NCBI GenBank assembly: GCA_026645575.1
Contig: JAPKMW010000105.1
Location: 1 to 38,006 of the forward strand
Direction: 5' to 3'
Length of the DNA: 38,006 bases
Origin: Caldilineaceae bacterium
GTDB taxonomy: Bacteria; Chloroflexota; Anaerolineae; Caldilineales; Caldilineaceae
Below are positions 8,801 through 16,218 of the stretch, piece after piece. The first letter of the stretch is position 1; the number at the start of each line of letters is the position of its first letter. A program made the position numbers and the translations under genes. The notes under the pieces were generated by a model. The model ran no database searches and was not told the DNA's origin. It saw only the letters and a list, made by a program, of their open reading frames with translations.

Positions 8801-11800
8801 GACGACAGCAACCCGACCCAGATCAAGTGGACGGGCAATGTCCCGGCCAACGGTAGCGTTACGGTCACCTTCAAGGTGACGGTTGATCTGGATGTTCCCT
8901 GTCAGGAGACCATTTGGAACCGCGCCACCCTCTTTGGCGCCGGCTTCCAAATGACCACCGAGGCCGTTCCGGTCAAGATCGTCTGTGAAACCACCGATCG
9001 CTTCCCCGACTTTGGCGATGCGCCCGATAGCACCTTCAACCACTCAGGGTTAAGTAACACCGCCTACGCCGCCGGGCCGGTCGCCGGTCGTTTCCCCTCG
9101 GTCTGGGACAACACCCCGGCTACCGAGCCGAGCGGCCCGCACCACGCCCAGGCCAACCAATACTGGCTGGGCGACCGGGTAACCCGTGAAAAAGACGCCG
9201 ATCTCCTGCCCGATGATGATGGCGTGACCAACATTCTCAACGCTGGCACCGCCGATGTGGCCGACCAGGATAAGGCCGATGATGGCTGGCTCAACCCCGA
9301 CGCGCCCTTTATCGACTGCCGGGAAACCGTCCTCAAGGTGCGCATTTCCCGTGCGCTCATCCCACCGCCGGTGCAGCGCCTTTACCTCAACGTCTGGTTT
9401 GACGGCAACCGCGATGGCGACTGGGAAGATTTGGGCCAATGTCCGCAGATCAATGGCCGCTCCTTTGAATGGATCGTCCAGAACTGGTGGATCGACCCCA
9501 ATACGATCCCGCCCGCCGGCTTTGTCGATGTGGCGGTTGGCACCGTACTGGTTCACAATGCCCGCCCCGACGCCGATGCCTGGCTGCGCTTTAGCCTGAC
9601 CGAGCAACGCGCTGTCCTCAACCCTAGCACCAGCCTGGGTGATGGCCGCGGCATTGCTTTCCCCAACACCTTCCGTCTGGGTGAAACCGAGGACTACTAT
9701 CGCAAGGGCGTGACCCAAGGCGAACCCGGCCAGATCCGCATTGAGAAGAAAGCCGAACCGGCTGGCCCAGTTAATGTGGGCGATGTCGTCAACTATAGTG
9801 TCTTTGTGACCCATGTCGGTGGCACCGCCCCCGCCTTCACTACCATGCAGGACATCCTGCCGGCAGGGGTGGCGTTGGTTGGCGGGCCAACGGTCACTGA
9901 ACTGACGCCCAGCGCGGCGCCGTTGGTGGCGAGCTTTAACCCCGGCACCGGGCCGAGTGGCGCCGTCGAATGGTCTGGTACGCTGTCCCCCAATGCGGTG
10001 ATTCGCATCGACTTCCGTGTGCGCGTCCGTGTCTGCGTGGATATTCTGCGCAATGTCGCCACTGCCAAGAACACCGACGGGACAGTCGTCCAGTCGGTGA
10101 CGGAGACCAAGGTCAACTGTACGCCGGCCGAACCGGGCATTAGCCTGACCAAGCGCGTCATTGTGCAAAATAGTGCGACCGAAGCGACTGAGGCCGAAAT
10201 TCTGTCCAGCGATACGGCGATCTACTATCTGACCCTAAGCGCGACTGACAGTCTGTCACACACGGTGTCGATCAGTGATAGCATCCCCAGTGGGCTGGTG
10301 GCGGTTGCCGTCAGCAGCAGTTCCGGGGTTGCCAATATCGTCAACAGCGGACATGGCGTGGTCTGGAATGGCGTGGTCGGGCCAGCCAATTCACCGATTA
10401 CGATCAAGATTCTGGTGCGCCCCGAACAACGCCTGGAATGTGACCAACGCATGGTCAATGTCGCCCTCTGGCGTTCCGAAGGTAGCACCGGCAAGAGCAA
10501 CGAAGTGATCCTGCGTTCCGCCTGTCGCGACCTGGGTGACGCGCCCGATAGCACCAACAACCATGCCAACGCCAAGATGAACGCCTATGCCGGCGTGCAA
10601 GCCAACTATCCGACTGTCTTCAACGTGGCGGCGCCCGAACGTGGCCCCCGCCACGAACGCCCCCGCCCCTTCCACCTGGGCAAGGGCGTCAGTGCGGAAA
10701 CCGAAGCCGACCTGGGCTTTGACAGCGACGGCCTGAACAACATCGAGCCGACCGCCGACAAGGCCAACCAGGACAAGGCCGACGATGGCGTATTGCTCTC
10801 GACGGTCACGCTGAACCATTGCCAGACCGGCAACATGCAGGTGGTGGTGAGCATCGACCCTGGCGCGGCCGCCCTGCTGCCCAATGGCACGGGGTATCTC
10901 AACGTCTGGGTGGACAGCAACCGCGATGGCGACTGGGCCGATCGTTTTGACTGTCCGCAAAGCGCGACGGGCGCGGCGGCTATCGCCCTGGAGCATATCG
11001 TCATCGACCAGGCGATCAATGCAGCGGCGTTGGGCGCTGGCTTCCACACGATCAATGTCAACACCACTGGCCCGGTAGCCTGGCCGGCGGAGCTGGCCGG
11101 CAAGACGGCGTGGCTGCGTGTCACCCTGAGCGAACGCCCGTCCAACAAGCCCTTCACCAGCTATGGCGATGGCCGCGGCTATGACGATCCCTTCCGCCTG
11201 GGCGAGACCGAAGATTATCTGCTGCCTGGGCGTACCAGCCAGGGCGGTGACGCCGATCCGGTTGTGACCAAGCGCGGCGAAATCTGGCCGGACTTTAACC
11301 CGGAGACGCAAAGCCGCCGCTGGGTCGTGGGCTGGATTGTCAACTATGCCAACATGGGCAGCGCACCGGCCAACAACGTCCATGTGATCGATACCTATGC
11401 TACGCCGCAAACGCTGCTGGCCGAACACTCGATTCCGCTGGTGCCCCATACCCAGAGCGGCAACACGCTTGACTACAATGTGGATACGCTGCCGGTGGGC
11501 GGTTCCGGCCTGGTGATCATCCGCACCGAGATTCCGTTTAACACGGCGCCCGGCACGGTGATCCGCAACGATGCCAATGTGACCAGCAGCAATGACAGCA
11601 ACGCGCTCAACAACACGGCCGTGGCGACGGTAACGGTGCCGATTTTGCCGCCAGTCATCACCAGCCCGCTGGCCGGCACAACCTGTACGGGTACGGTAAG
11701 CGTTACCGGTCATGCCCAGCCTGGGGTGACAGTGGATCTCTATGTCGATAACGCGCTGGCGGTGGCCAACTTGCCGGTGGATGCAAACGGCGAATGGAGC

Positions 11801-12901
11801 ACCACGCTGAATCTGGCGGTGGGCAGCCATGCTCTCCATGCTATCGCCCGCATGGGCAGCCTGAGCAGCGATCCTTCGCCGACGGTGACGATCATTGTCG
11901 ATCCGACCCTCTTCTGGAACCCGATCAGCCTGCGCTTTGTCGACGACCAAGGGCATGTGATCATCCCCAGCGGACGGTTGGATGAGAGCGGCTGGAGTGT
12001 CTTCCTGCGCCCCGGTCACACCTACACCGTCAGCCTGCAGGTCTGCTGCACTGACCCGAACGCTCAGGTGACGATGAATATCGGTGACCTGTCGCTTACC
12101 CTGACCGACCCCGATGGCGACCGCACCTTCTCGGCGACCTTTACCATCCCCGTGGGTGGCCGCTTGACCGGTACGGTACGTGTCTGTGTCACTTGTGACT
12201 TGATTCGCCGCTGCTCCGACGGCCAGGTGACGATTGACCCTGAAGGCACGGTCTTTGACTTGACCACCGGCCAACCGATTGCAGGCGCCAATGTGGCTTG
12301 TATGCAGGCCGGGATCAACCCCGTCAGCGGCCAACAGATCTTCAGCCTCTGGCCGGCGGCCGATTTCGAGCAGATCAACCCGCAGACGGTGCTGGCTGAT
12401 GGCTACTTCAGCTTCTTCACCCCGCAAGGCACCTATCGCCTACAGGTGAACAAGGCTGGCTATCAGTCCTATGAAAGCCCCGATCTGACCGTGGTCGATG
12501 CGCCGGTGCATTTCGATGTACCGCTGACACCGCTGGTCAACGGGGCCACCGGTCAACAGATCAGCATCAGCGAAACTGGCTTTGAACCCTCCATTGTGAC
12601 GGTCGAGCCAGGGACGGTGATTGAGTGGATCAACGCCGGCACCGGTGTCCACAGCAGCACCAGCATCACCCCCTCGGTGAGCTTTGGTGATACCGCGGCG
12701 GCTGGCCGCAATGCCGGTAGCGCCGGCTGGGACAGCGGTCTGTTGACGACGGGTGAATCCTACAAGCGGCAACTGACCGCCGAAGGCACCTACACCTATC
12801 GCGACAGCGCCAACCCCGACGCCACGGCGACGATTATCGTCAAGGCCAGTGCGCCGGTTGTGACGGTACGCAAGATGCACCTGCCGTTGATTATGAAGTA
12901 G
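5867..12901 (+). CDS. Giant secreted multidomain protein (9 DUF11-like, 3 GEVED, Ig-like, CarboxypepD_reg-like, cupredoxin-like)
   Basis: 2344 residues from the ATG at 5867, which follows a GAGAGAGAGAG purine run. The longer frame from 5825 adds no signal. A signal peptide (about 1-47, ending VQA) is followed by a DUF11-like domain (50-180) and GEVED 1 (184-405). Five tandem DUF11 repeats (407-1045) lead to GEVED 2 (1046-1283), two DUF11 (1287-1553), GEVED 3 (1554-1788), DUF11 (1799-1925) and an Ig-like domain (1926-2012). A Cys-rich unknown part, a carboxypeptidase-regulatory-like domain (2124-2215) and a cupredoxin-like domain (2228-2330) follow. The tail is KMHLPLIMK. GEVED units show DLGDAPDS, the acidic loop NRDGDWED and GETEDY. 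Most DUF11 units carry a Cys pair about 30 residues apart, suggesting disulfides. Likely a cell-surface or matrix structural protein. It stands alone, closed by a strong terminator. The domain calls are good; the role is inferred. Confidence 0.9.
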   Translation: MKLDSWLKRNKDHPDQQRRPIIGAVLVTLCSLALLLAGLLWSAPVQAQDQSPIVITKRASVEEAQVDDTIGYVIEIVNNGNTDSGPLQVADPLPEDVAFVDGSLKFTKGEAAVDAQTRTIRWGGGLKATEKVTIEFAVKVLPVRDVAKCSALIINQATVEVVQPTAAAVAIAPAIVQVKRVCPDLGDAPDSTNHGGVAMTAYPGPVMGRYPTVFDPATGAPQGPRHRFPRSDAWLGSKVSGERDADLLPDEDLTTNLQPGADAADRDRYDDGVTKWPTLQHCTQTDMAVDVNVVGGLKTRFLNAWIDWNRDGDWEDSFQCPGAIVSEWVVRNFATNLNNGVTNVPLPPFLAADSPNLPDKLRWLRVSIADQPAPTNANQHADGQGPQLGYRFGETEDYLVKFEAPAMPRLEMTKQADVSVVSPGGTIEYAITVVNSGNAPANGVNVIDPIPAGTSYQAGSVTANISTATYNSSLNRIEWTGNIPAGGSVTIKFKVQVSREIPCDAVIRNRAELLEATGAFLMDAVAFVKINCPGQPILDIKKEANVPFVTPGGEIEYTITVVNGGTGPAASVTMIDPIPAGTTYVAGTVNATAPTATYNSSLNRIEWTGSLGVGGVVTIKFKVKVSEQIDCGAIIHNRAGLVGANNEPTLIAAVSTPVECPRPVLEMKKVADVATVLPGGQIEYTIIIANTGNGPANGLSMIDPIPGGTTFVPASESATAGSVAYDNANNWIKWTGNIPAASSVTIKFKVQVEQGRCDYPVVNVAKLLDANGAGITAAEAKTWVGCPDKPILRMEKKANPTVVGPGGTIEYTVVIYNVGSAPAASVTMIDPIPAGTTFVAGSETATAPTVVYDAGNNWIKWSGAIPANSSVTVTFKVKVDDKTPCGTLIHNRAGILSDNTGVPPIVAEADVKVDCGEPKLEIKKRANVTQTGPGGVIEYTIVIANSGTGAATGVTMIDPIPAGTTYMPGSASATAPTVDDSNPTQIKWTGNVPANGSVTVTFKVTVDLDVPCQETIWNRATLFGAGFQMTTEAVPVKIVCETTDRFPDFGDAPDSTFNHSGLSNTAYAAGPVAGRFPSVWDNTPATEPSGPHHAQANQYWLGDRVTREKDADLLPDDDGVTNILNAGTADVADQDKADDGWLNPDAPFIDCRETVLKVRISRALIPPPVQRLYLNVWFDGNRDGDWEDLGQCPQINGRSFEWIVQNWWIDPNTIPPAGFVDVAVGTVLVHNARPDADAWLRFSLTEQRAVLNPSTSLGDGRGIAFPNTFRLGETEDYYRKGVTQGEPGQIRIEKKAEPAGPVNVGDVVNYSVFVTHVGGTAPAFTTMQDILPAGVALVGGPTVTELTPSAAPLVASFNPGTGPSGAVEWSGTLSPNAVIRIDFRVRVRVCVDILRNVATAKNTDGTVVQSVTETKVNCTPAEPGISLTKRVIVQNSATEATEAEILSSDTAIYYLTLSATDSLSHTVSISDSIPSGLVAVAVSSSSGVANIVNSGHGVVWNGVVGPANSPITIKILVRPEQRLECDQRMVNVALWRSEGSTGKSNEVILRSACRDLGDAPDSTNNHANAKMNAYAGVQANYPTVFNVAAPERGPRHERPRPFHLGKGVSAETEADLGFDSDGLNNIEPTADKANQDKADDGVLLSTVTLNHCQTGNMQVVVSIDPGAAALLPNGTGYLNVWVDSNRDGDWADRFDCPQSATGAAAIALEHIVIDQAINAAALGAGFHTINVNTTGPVAWPAELAGKTAWLRVTLSERPSNKPFTSYGDGRGYDDPFRLGETEDYLLPGRTSQGGDADPVVTKRGEIWPDFNPETQSRRWVVGWIVNYANMGSAPANNVHVIDTYATPQTLLAEHSIPLVPHTQSGNTLDYNVDTLPVGGSGLVIIRTEIPFNTAPGTVIRNDANVTSSNDSNALNNTAVATVTVPILPPVITSPLAGTTCTGTVSVTGHAQPGVTVDLYVDNALAVANLPVDANGEWSTTLNLAVGSHALHAIARMGSLSSDPSPTVTIIVDPTLFWNPISLRFVDDQGHVIIPSGRLDESGWSVFLRPGHTYTVSLQVCCTDPNAQVTMNIGDLSLTLTDPDGDRTFSATFTIPVGGRLTGTVRVCVTCDLIRRCSDGQVTIDPEGTVFDLTTGQPIAGANVACMQAGINPVSGQQIFSLWPAADFEQINPQTVLADGYFSFFTPQGTYRLQVNKAGYQSYESPDLTVVDAPVHFDVPLTPLVNGATGQQISISETGFEPSIVTVEPGTVIEWINAGTGVHSSTSITPSVSFGDTAAAGRNAGSAGWDSGLLTTGESYKRQLTAEGTYTYRDSANPDATATIIVKASAPVVTVRKMHLPLIMK

Positions 12902-12903
12902 TG

Positions 12904-12946
12904 TAAAGCATTCGTGGCGAGTGCAATACTTGTCACGAATGCTTTA
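12904..12946. terminator. Hairpin just after the giant gene
   Basis: TAAAGCATTCGTG and CACGAATGCTTTA form a perfect 13-bp stem starting two bases past the stop codon. There is no T run after it, so it is probably an mRNA-end structure that acts with the terminator 16 bp further on. Confidence 0.55.
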
Positions 12947-12961
12947 TACTACTATCAGGAA

Positions 12962-13002
12962 ATACAAAAAGCCGGCCCCGCTAGTGGGCCGGCTTTTTGT
13001 AT
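12962..13002. terminator. Strong bidirectional intrinsic terminator
   Basis: ATACAAAAAGCCGGCCC and GGGCCGGCTTTTTGTAT form a perfect 17-bp stem with a 7-base loop. The GC core has a run of five T on both strands. It ends the giant transcript. Confidence 0.9.
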
Positions 13003-13038
13003 GAGAATTTCACAGCAGGGGTAGTAAAAAATTGATGC

Positions 13039-13067
13039 TTGATTTTTTGTTTGTTTTCGTGTATGTT
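13039..13067 (+). promoter_or_regulatory. Candidate promoter for the SRPBCC gene
   Basis: TTGATT (13039-13044) and TATGTT (13062-13067) are 17 bp apart in an AT-rich stretch right after the terminator. This leaves a leader of about 75 bases to the ATG at 13150. Confidence 0.4.
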
Positions 13068-13149
13068 TTGGCTTGACTTAACGAATCTGACAAAGCCTGA
13101 TGTACTTATGCGTTGTCAGAGTGTCCGCTTCACAAGGAAAGAAGACCTT

Positions 13150-13689
13150 ATGTTCAGCCAGATGTTCTATCGTGGACCATCACGTGAGATTCTGCACACG
13201 CGTTACGCAAAATTCGGCCGCATTGATGAGCGAGCCCCCATTACTTCATCAAGTCAAGTACTCATTGCTGCGCCAGTGGATCAGGTATGGGCGCTGGTCT
13301 TCAACCTTCCCGCTTGGCCAACCATTACACCATCCATCCGTGATGTGCGGATTGAAACTACGCTTGCGGTTGATGCTTTCGTTCGGTTCCGCCTTAACAA
13401 CTTTCCTATTCGCGCCCGTCTCGCCGTAATACAGGCCGAACGCGAGTTAACTTGGACCGGCGTATCACTTTGGTTCACCGCTATCGACCGCATTGTGCTA
13501 GACGTATTATCAGAGAACCAGACATGTCTGAGCATTGCCGAATCCTTTGCGGGCCTGTTCGCAAAGCCATTGATGAGCCGTACGCAGTTACAAAGACAGC
13601 ACGATCAGTGGTTGCAGGCTTTCAAACGAGCAGCGGAGCGAGGGAGGTCAGTGGCAAACCCTGGCGCGCATTCCATTACCACTTCGTAA
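13150..13689 (+). CDS. SRPBCC (START/Bet v1-like) family protein
   Basis: 179 residues from the ATG at 13150, chosen because AAGGAAAGAAG lies just upstream. The longer frame from 13039 covers the promoter. SITSSSQVLIAAPVDQVWALVFNLPAWP is typical of the first strand and helix of the polyketide-cyclase/SRPBCC fold. Later strands include VRFRLNNFPIRARLAVIQAERELTWTG. These small hydrophobic-cavity proteins bind lipids or aromatic ligands, and the ligand cannot be told from sequence. It is cytoplasmic, with no signal peptide. It stands between a strong terminator and a convergent antitoxin gene in a lower-GC islet. Confidence 0.7.
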   Translation: MFSQMFYRGPSREILHTRYAKFGRIDERAPITSSSQVLIAAPVDQVWALVFNLPAWPTITPSIRDVRIETTLAVDAFVRFRLNNFPIRARLAVIQAERELTWTGVSLWFTAIDRIVLDVLSENQTCLSIAESFAGLFAKPLMSRTQLQRQHDQWLQAFKRAAERGRSVANPGAHSITTS

Positions 13690-13755
13690 GCGATGCTCGT
13701 TGCTCAGTCATAACCATAATGCAGCACAGATAGTCTTCGACAGTTACATTATTTC

Positions 13756-14079
13756 TTAAGCAACCACTTGTAGCCCATGTTTCTGAATCACATGAAGTAG
13801 CTTCAATGCAGGGCCGCCTGGTTTTCGTTTGCCCCGTTCCCAGTCAGAAACAAGATTTTTGGATACATTCAGATAGTGGGCAAAAACTGGCTGGGACACG
13901 TTTTCGCGCTCGCGTAGGGTACGAATCTCTTCTGGTTTTAGCGCCAAAACGGGTTCAAGACACATTTCGTCAAATTCGCGCATGGTAACTTTGTTAATTG
14001 CACCAATCTCAAACAACGCATTCATCGTCTCATGGATGGCGCCTAATGCTTCTGATTGGTATTGACGTTTAGTTGTCAT
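13756..14079 (-). CDS. Xre/HigA-type antitoxin with helix-turn-helix
   Basis: 107 residues. The C-terminal half is a Cro/CI-type helix-turn-helix: RTLRERENVSQPVFAHYLNV, then SKNLVSDWERGKRKP. The N-terminal part, with INKVTMREFDEMCLEPV, is the dimer/toxin-binding part seen in antitoxins paired with RelE/HigB-type (PF06296-like) toxins. The start codon overlaps the end of the upstream toxin remnant by 11 bp, as is usual in these operons, so it is likely autoregulatory at the inverted repeat near 14227-14249. The full toxin is missing. It may persist as an anti-addiction gene or a plain repressor. The family call is confident. Confidence 0.88.
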   Translation of the reverse strand: MTTKRQYQSEALGAIHETMNALFEIGAINKVTMREFDEMCLEPVLALKPEEIRTLRERENVSQPVFAHYLNVSKNLVSDWERGKRKPGGPALKLLHVIQKHGLQVVA

Positions 14080-14203
14080 TGATCACCTCTGTCAATTCGT
14101 TCTTTTCAATCAATTGCACAATCTGCGCATCGGAAAGGGCAAGCAATTCTTTTTCTTCCGGGTGCGCGAAACGACGAAACCAAGCATTTTTAAAGATATG
14201 CAA
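14069..14203 (-). pseudogene. Internally deleted RelE/HigB-type toxin remnant (44 codons)
   Basis: A perfect AGGAGG five bases upstream fixes a TTG start at 14203. The 44-residue product begins HIFKNAWFRRFA, the family's N-terminal strand and helix, and continues at once with ALSDAQIVQLIEKNELTEV, the family's C-terminal segment. Full proteins are about 110-125 residues. The missing middle holds the KQR/GGYR-type RNase core and the FxxGFAKS segment. The junction keeps the frame, the ribosome site and the 11-bp overlap with the antitoxin. This points to an in-frame deletion that removed toxicity but kept the antitoxin translated. A very small natural gene is a less likely alternative. Confidence 0.75.
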
Positions 14204-14226
14204 ACTGTCCTCCTAGACTTATAGGA

Positions 14227-14273
14227 AGGCTATCAACAAGGAATAGCCTACTATGTGTTACATTTCTTGTCAA
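14227..14273 (-). promoter_or_regulatory. Promoter and inverted-repeat operator of the toxin-antitoxin remnant
   Basis: On the minus strand TTGACA (14273-14268) and TAGGCT (14250-14245) are 17 bp apart. The inverted repeat AGGCTAT (14227-14233) / ATAGCCT (14243-14249) overlaps the -10 box and start site. This is where an HTH antitoxin would repress its own operon. Confidence 0.6.
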
Positions 14274-14395
14274 TAGCGTATGAAGCAGAGGCATTTCAGA
14301 TTTAGGGTGAGAATGGTATAGAATAGGAAGCGGTGGTGATGGCCCAGGAAAAGAGCCAATTGGTGCCGGACCCTGGTACAGGAAAGCGATAAAGA

Positions 14396-14968
14396 ATGAC
14401 TGAGGCTATGATTTACAGCACAGAAGCATTAATAACTGCTATTACTAGCGGCTTCCAACCCGAGTATCTGTTCTTCTGGGTTCATCAACCCCGGCAAGAT
14501 GGGCAAATTGGGAAACAATGCCTGAGTCAATGGTGGCCTTCCCCGTTTGAAGTGAACGGCATTCTCTATCCAACGGCTGAACATTATATGATGGCCGAGA
14601 AAGCTCGCTTGTTTGGCGATGATGTGATTGCTGAGAAAATAATCAGCACCGCCCAGCCGGATGTGGCTAAAAAGCTGGGTCGCGCCGTCAAAGGCTTTGA
14701 TGAAAAAAAGTGGGCCGAACACCGGTTTGCCATCGTTATGCGGGGAAATGAAGCCAAGTTTGGTCAAAACACCGACCTTAAGGAATTCTTGTTGAATACG
14801 CGGAAACGGGTGTTAGTCGAAGCAAGTCCGTTCGATCGGGTATGGGGGATCGGGTTAACGGAGGACGATCCCGCGGCAGTGGAACCAGCACAGTGGCAAG
14901 GTTTAAACCTGTTGGGGTTTGCGCTGATGAAAGTTCGCTATGCGTTCAGCAACGGGGAGGCAAGTTAA
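14396..14968 (+). CDS. NADAR family protein (YbiA-like)
   Basis: 190 residues, full length. Family hallmarks run in order: LFFWVHQP, CLSQWWPSPFEVNG, YPTAEHYMMAEKARLF, KKLGRAVKGFDEKKW, GNEAKFGQN, LVEASPFDRVWGIGL, and NLLGFALMKVR. Members of this fold cleave N-glycosidic bonds. Some act on unstable riboflavin-pathway intermediates, and others remove ADP-ribose from guanine and counter DarT1-type toxins. The sequence alone does not separate these roles. The start at 14396 has GGAAAG nine bases upstream; an ATG at 14408 is an alternative. The neighbours are a degraded toxin-antitoxin pair and a SnoaL-like gene, with no DarT in view. Confidence 0.92.
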   Translation: MTEAMIYSTEALITAITSGFQPEYLFFWVHQPRQDGQIGKQCLSQWWPSPFEVNGILYPTAEHYMMAEKARLFGDDVIAEKIISTAQPDVAKKLGRAVKGFDEKKWAEHRFAIVMRGNEAKFGQNTDLKEFLLNTRKRVLVEASPFDRVWGIGLTEDDPAAVEPAQWQGLNLLGFALMKVRYAFSNGEAS

Positions 14969-15058
14969 CTAGCCAATGTACCCGATGCCTAGGACGGACG
15001 TTTTTTGCAATTGGTTTTGGCGCTTAATCAAACAAAGACAAAACGGAGGTTATTCCTT

Positions 15059-15433
15059 ATGATGGACAAGCAACAGGAAGAGACATTGGCCGCCATTCAA
15101 CGTTTCAACGACGCCTTTAATCGGCATGATGTGGATGGCGTCATGGCGGCGATGACCGAGGATTGTGTCTTTGAAAATACCTCGCCCGCGCCCGATGGCG
15201 AGCGCTATGTTGGCCAAGCTGCTGTGCGCGTCTTTTGGGAAAGCTTTTTTGCTGCTTCACCCCATGCGACCTTTGACACCGAAGACATTTTCGCCGGCGG
15301 GGATCGCTGTCTGGTGCGCTGGCGCTATCGTTGGATTGCGGCGGATGGCACACCCGGCCACATCCGTGGCGTTGATGTCTTCCGTGTGCGTGATGGTAAA
15401 GTAGCCGAGAAGTTCGCTTACGTCAAGGGATAA
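15059..15433 (+). CDS. SnoaL-like / NTF2-like family protein
   Basis: 124 residues from the ATG at 15059, nine bases past CGGAGG; a second ATG follows directly. AIQRFNDAFNRHDVDGVMAAM is the typical first helices, TEDCVFENT the first strand, GQAAVRVFWESFF the next helix, and RWRYRWIAADGTPGHIRGVDVFRVRDGKVAEKFAYV the terminal sheet. Such small cone-shaped proteins are isomerases, hydrolases or ligand binders, and no catalytic set can be assigned here. It is cytoplasmic. Its end overlaps the convergent gene by 16 bp. Confidence 0.85.
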   Translation: MMDKQQEETLAAIQRFNDAFNRHDVDGVMAAMTEDCVFENTSPAPDGERYVGQAAVRVFWESFFAASPHATFDTEDIFAGGDRCLVRWRYRWIAADGTPGHIRGVDVFRVRDGKVAEKFAYVKG

Positions 15434-16077
15434 TCCTCATTGTTCAACTCTGTTGTCTTGGTAGCCGGCCGCAACACAAAATACGCAACCGGCTGCCAGC
15501 GGCCCCACCACCAGTGGACAAAAGCCCGCCCCAAGTAGACTCCATCCGCCAGTTGCACAATTTCGTCCATTGTGCGCGCCACACTCAGGCGCGGGTTGAT
15601 GGGCAGATCGTAGTCGAGTCGCAGCACCGGCAGCGAGGTGTTGACAATGCTATCGGTCAACGTAGTACGGAAGGGGAAGACGCGCCAGGTCTGTGGTGTA
15701 TCGTCAATGTAATTCTGATAGTTTGGCGCAAAGATACGCGTCCGCCGCAAGAAGGTGCGCAGATAGATGTCATCGCCCATGCGTTGGGGGGCGTCGAAGG
15801 TTTTGCCCAACCAGAAACGCCATTGCGCCGCCATTGTATCAGCCAGTTTGGTCAGGCCGGGGGCGATGTCAAAGGCCAGTAACTGTCCGCCATAGCGCCC
15901 ATCCAGCGGCTGTTCCGGCGGCTCGCCATCGCGAAAGAGATCCTGCAACGAGGCGAAAGCCCGCCTGCGATCGGTCTTCAGGCGTAATTGCACAGCCCGA
16001 ACATAGGTGAGCGCCGTGGCAACGTCACTATCGGTGGTGTCAAGGAGGTGGGGGACGGGTTGATGGTAAATGTTCAT
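15418..16077 (-). CDS. Conserved-looking protein of unknown function
   Basis: 219 residues with no signal peptide or membrane segment. No family is recognised. It is rich in aromatic residues. Notable parts are GRYGGQLLAFDIAPGLTKLADTMAAQWRFWLGKTFD, TDSIVNTSLPVLRLDYDLPINP, and the C-terminal DGVYLGRAFVHWWWGRWQPVAYFVLRP. The last has the look of a ligand-binding beta-barrel strand pair. Codon use matches its neighbours. It lies downstream of the DUF4331 gene on the same strand, separated by a word-repeat hairpin. Its 3' end overlaps the convergent SnoaL-like gene. No clear ribosome site precedes the ATG. Confidence 0.6.
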   Translation of the reverse strand: MNIYHQPVPHLLDTTDSDVATALTYVRAVQLRLKTDRRRAFASLQDLFRDGEPPEQPLDGRYGGQLLAFDIAPGLTKLADTMAAQWRFWLGKTFDAPQRMGDDIYLRTFLRRTRIFAPNYQNYIDDTPQTWRVFPFRTTLTDSIVNTSLPVLRLDYDLPINPRLSVARTMDEIVQLADGVYLGRAFVHWWWGRWQPVAYFVLRPATKTTELNNEDYPLT

Positions 16078-16117
16078 TGCGTTGCTCTCACTAAAGTTCA
16101 GGCAAAGACAGACAAGT

Positions 16118-16183
16118 GGGAGATTAGGAGATTAAGAGATTAAGAGATTGCTTAACTGTAATCTCTTAATCTCTCAATCTCTT
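16118..16183. repeat. Word-repeat hairpin, 8-bp unit GAGATTAR
   Basis: The left arm has four tandem copies of an 8-bp word (GAGATTAG, then GAGATTAA) at 16118-16149. The right arm has three inverted copies (AATCTCTT, AATCTCTC, AATCTCTT) at 16160-16183. Over 24 bp the arms match at 22 positions. The loop is 10 bases. The related words in the gap at 26509-26556 make these two relatives. Confidence 0.75.
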
Positions 16184-16218
16184 TACTTCTTCTCCTTTAT
16201 TGGTAACAGTACTCCGAC

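Noticed and set aside
7406..12427. Long open frames on the minus strand opposite the giant gene (545, 372 and 678 codons)
   Set aside because: They are antisense shadows of GC-rich, repeat-rich coding DNA. They lack ribosome sites and their translations are repetitive, with no family features.
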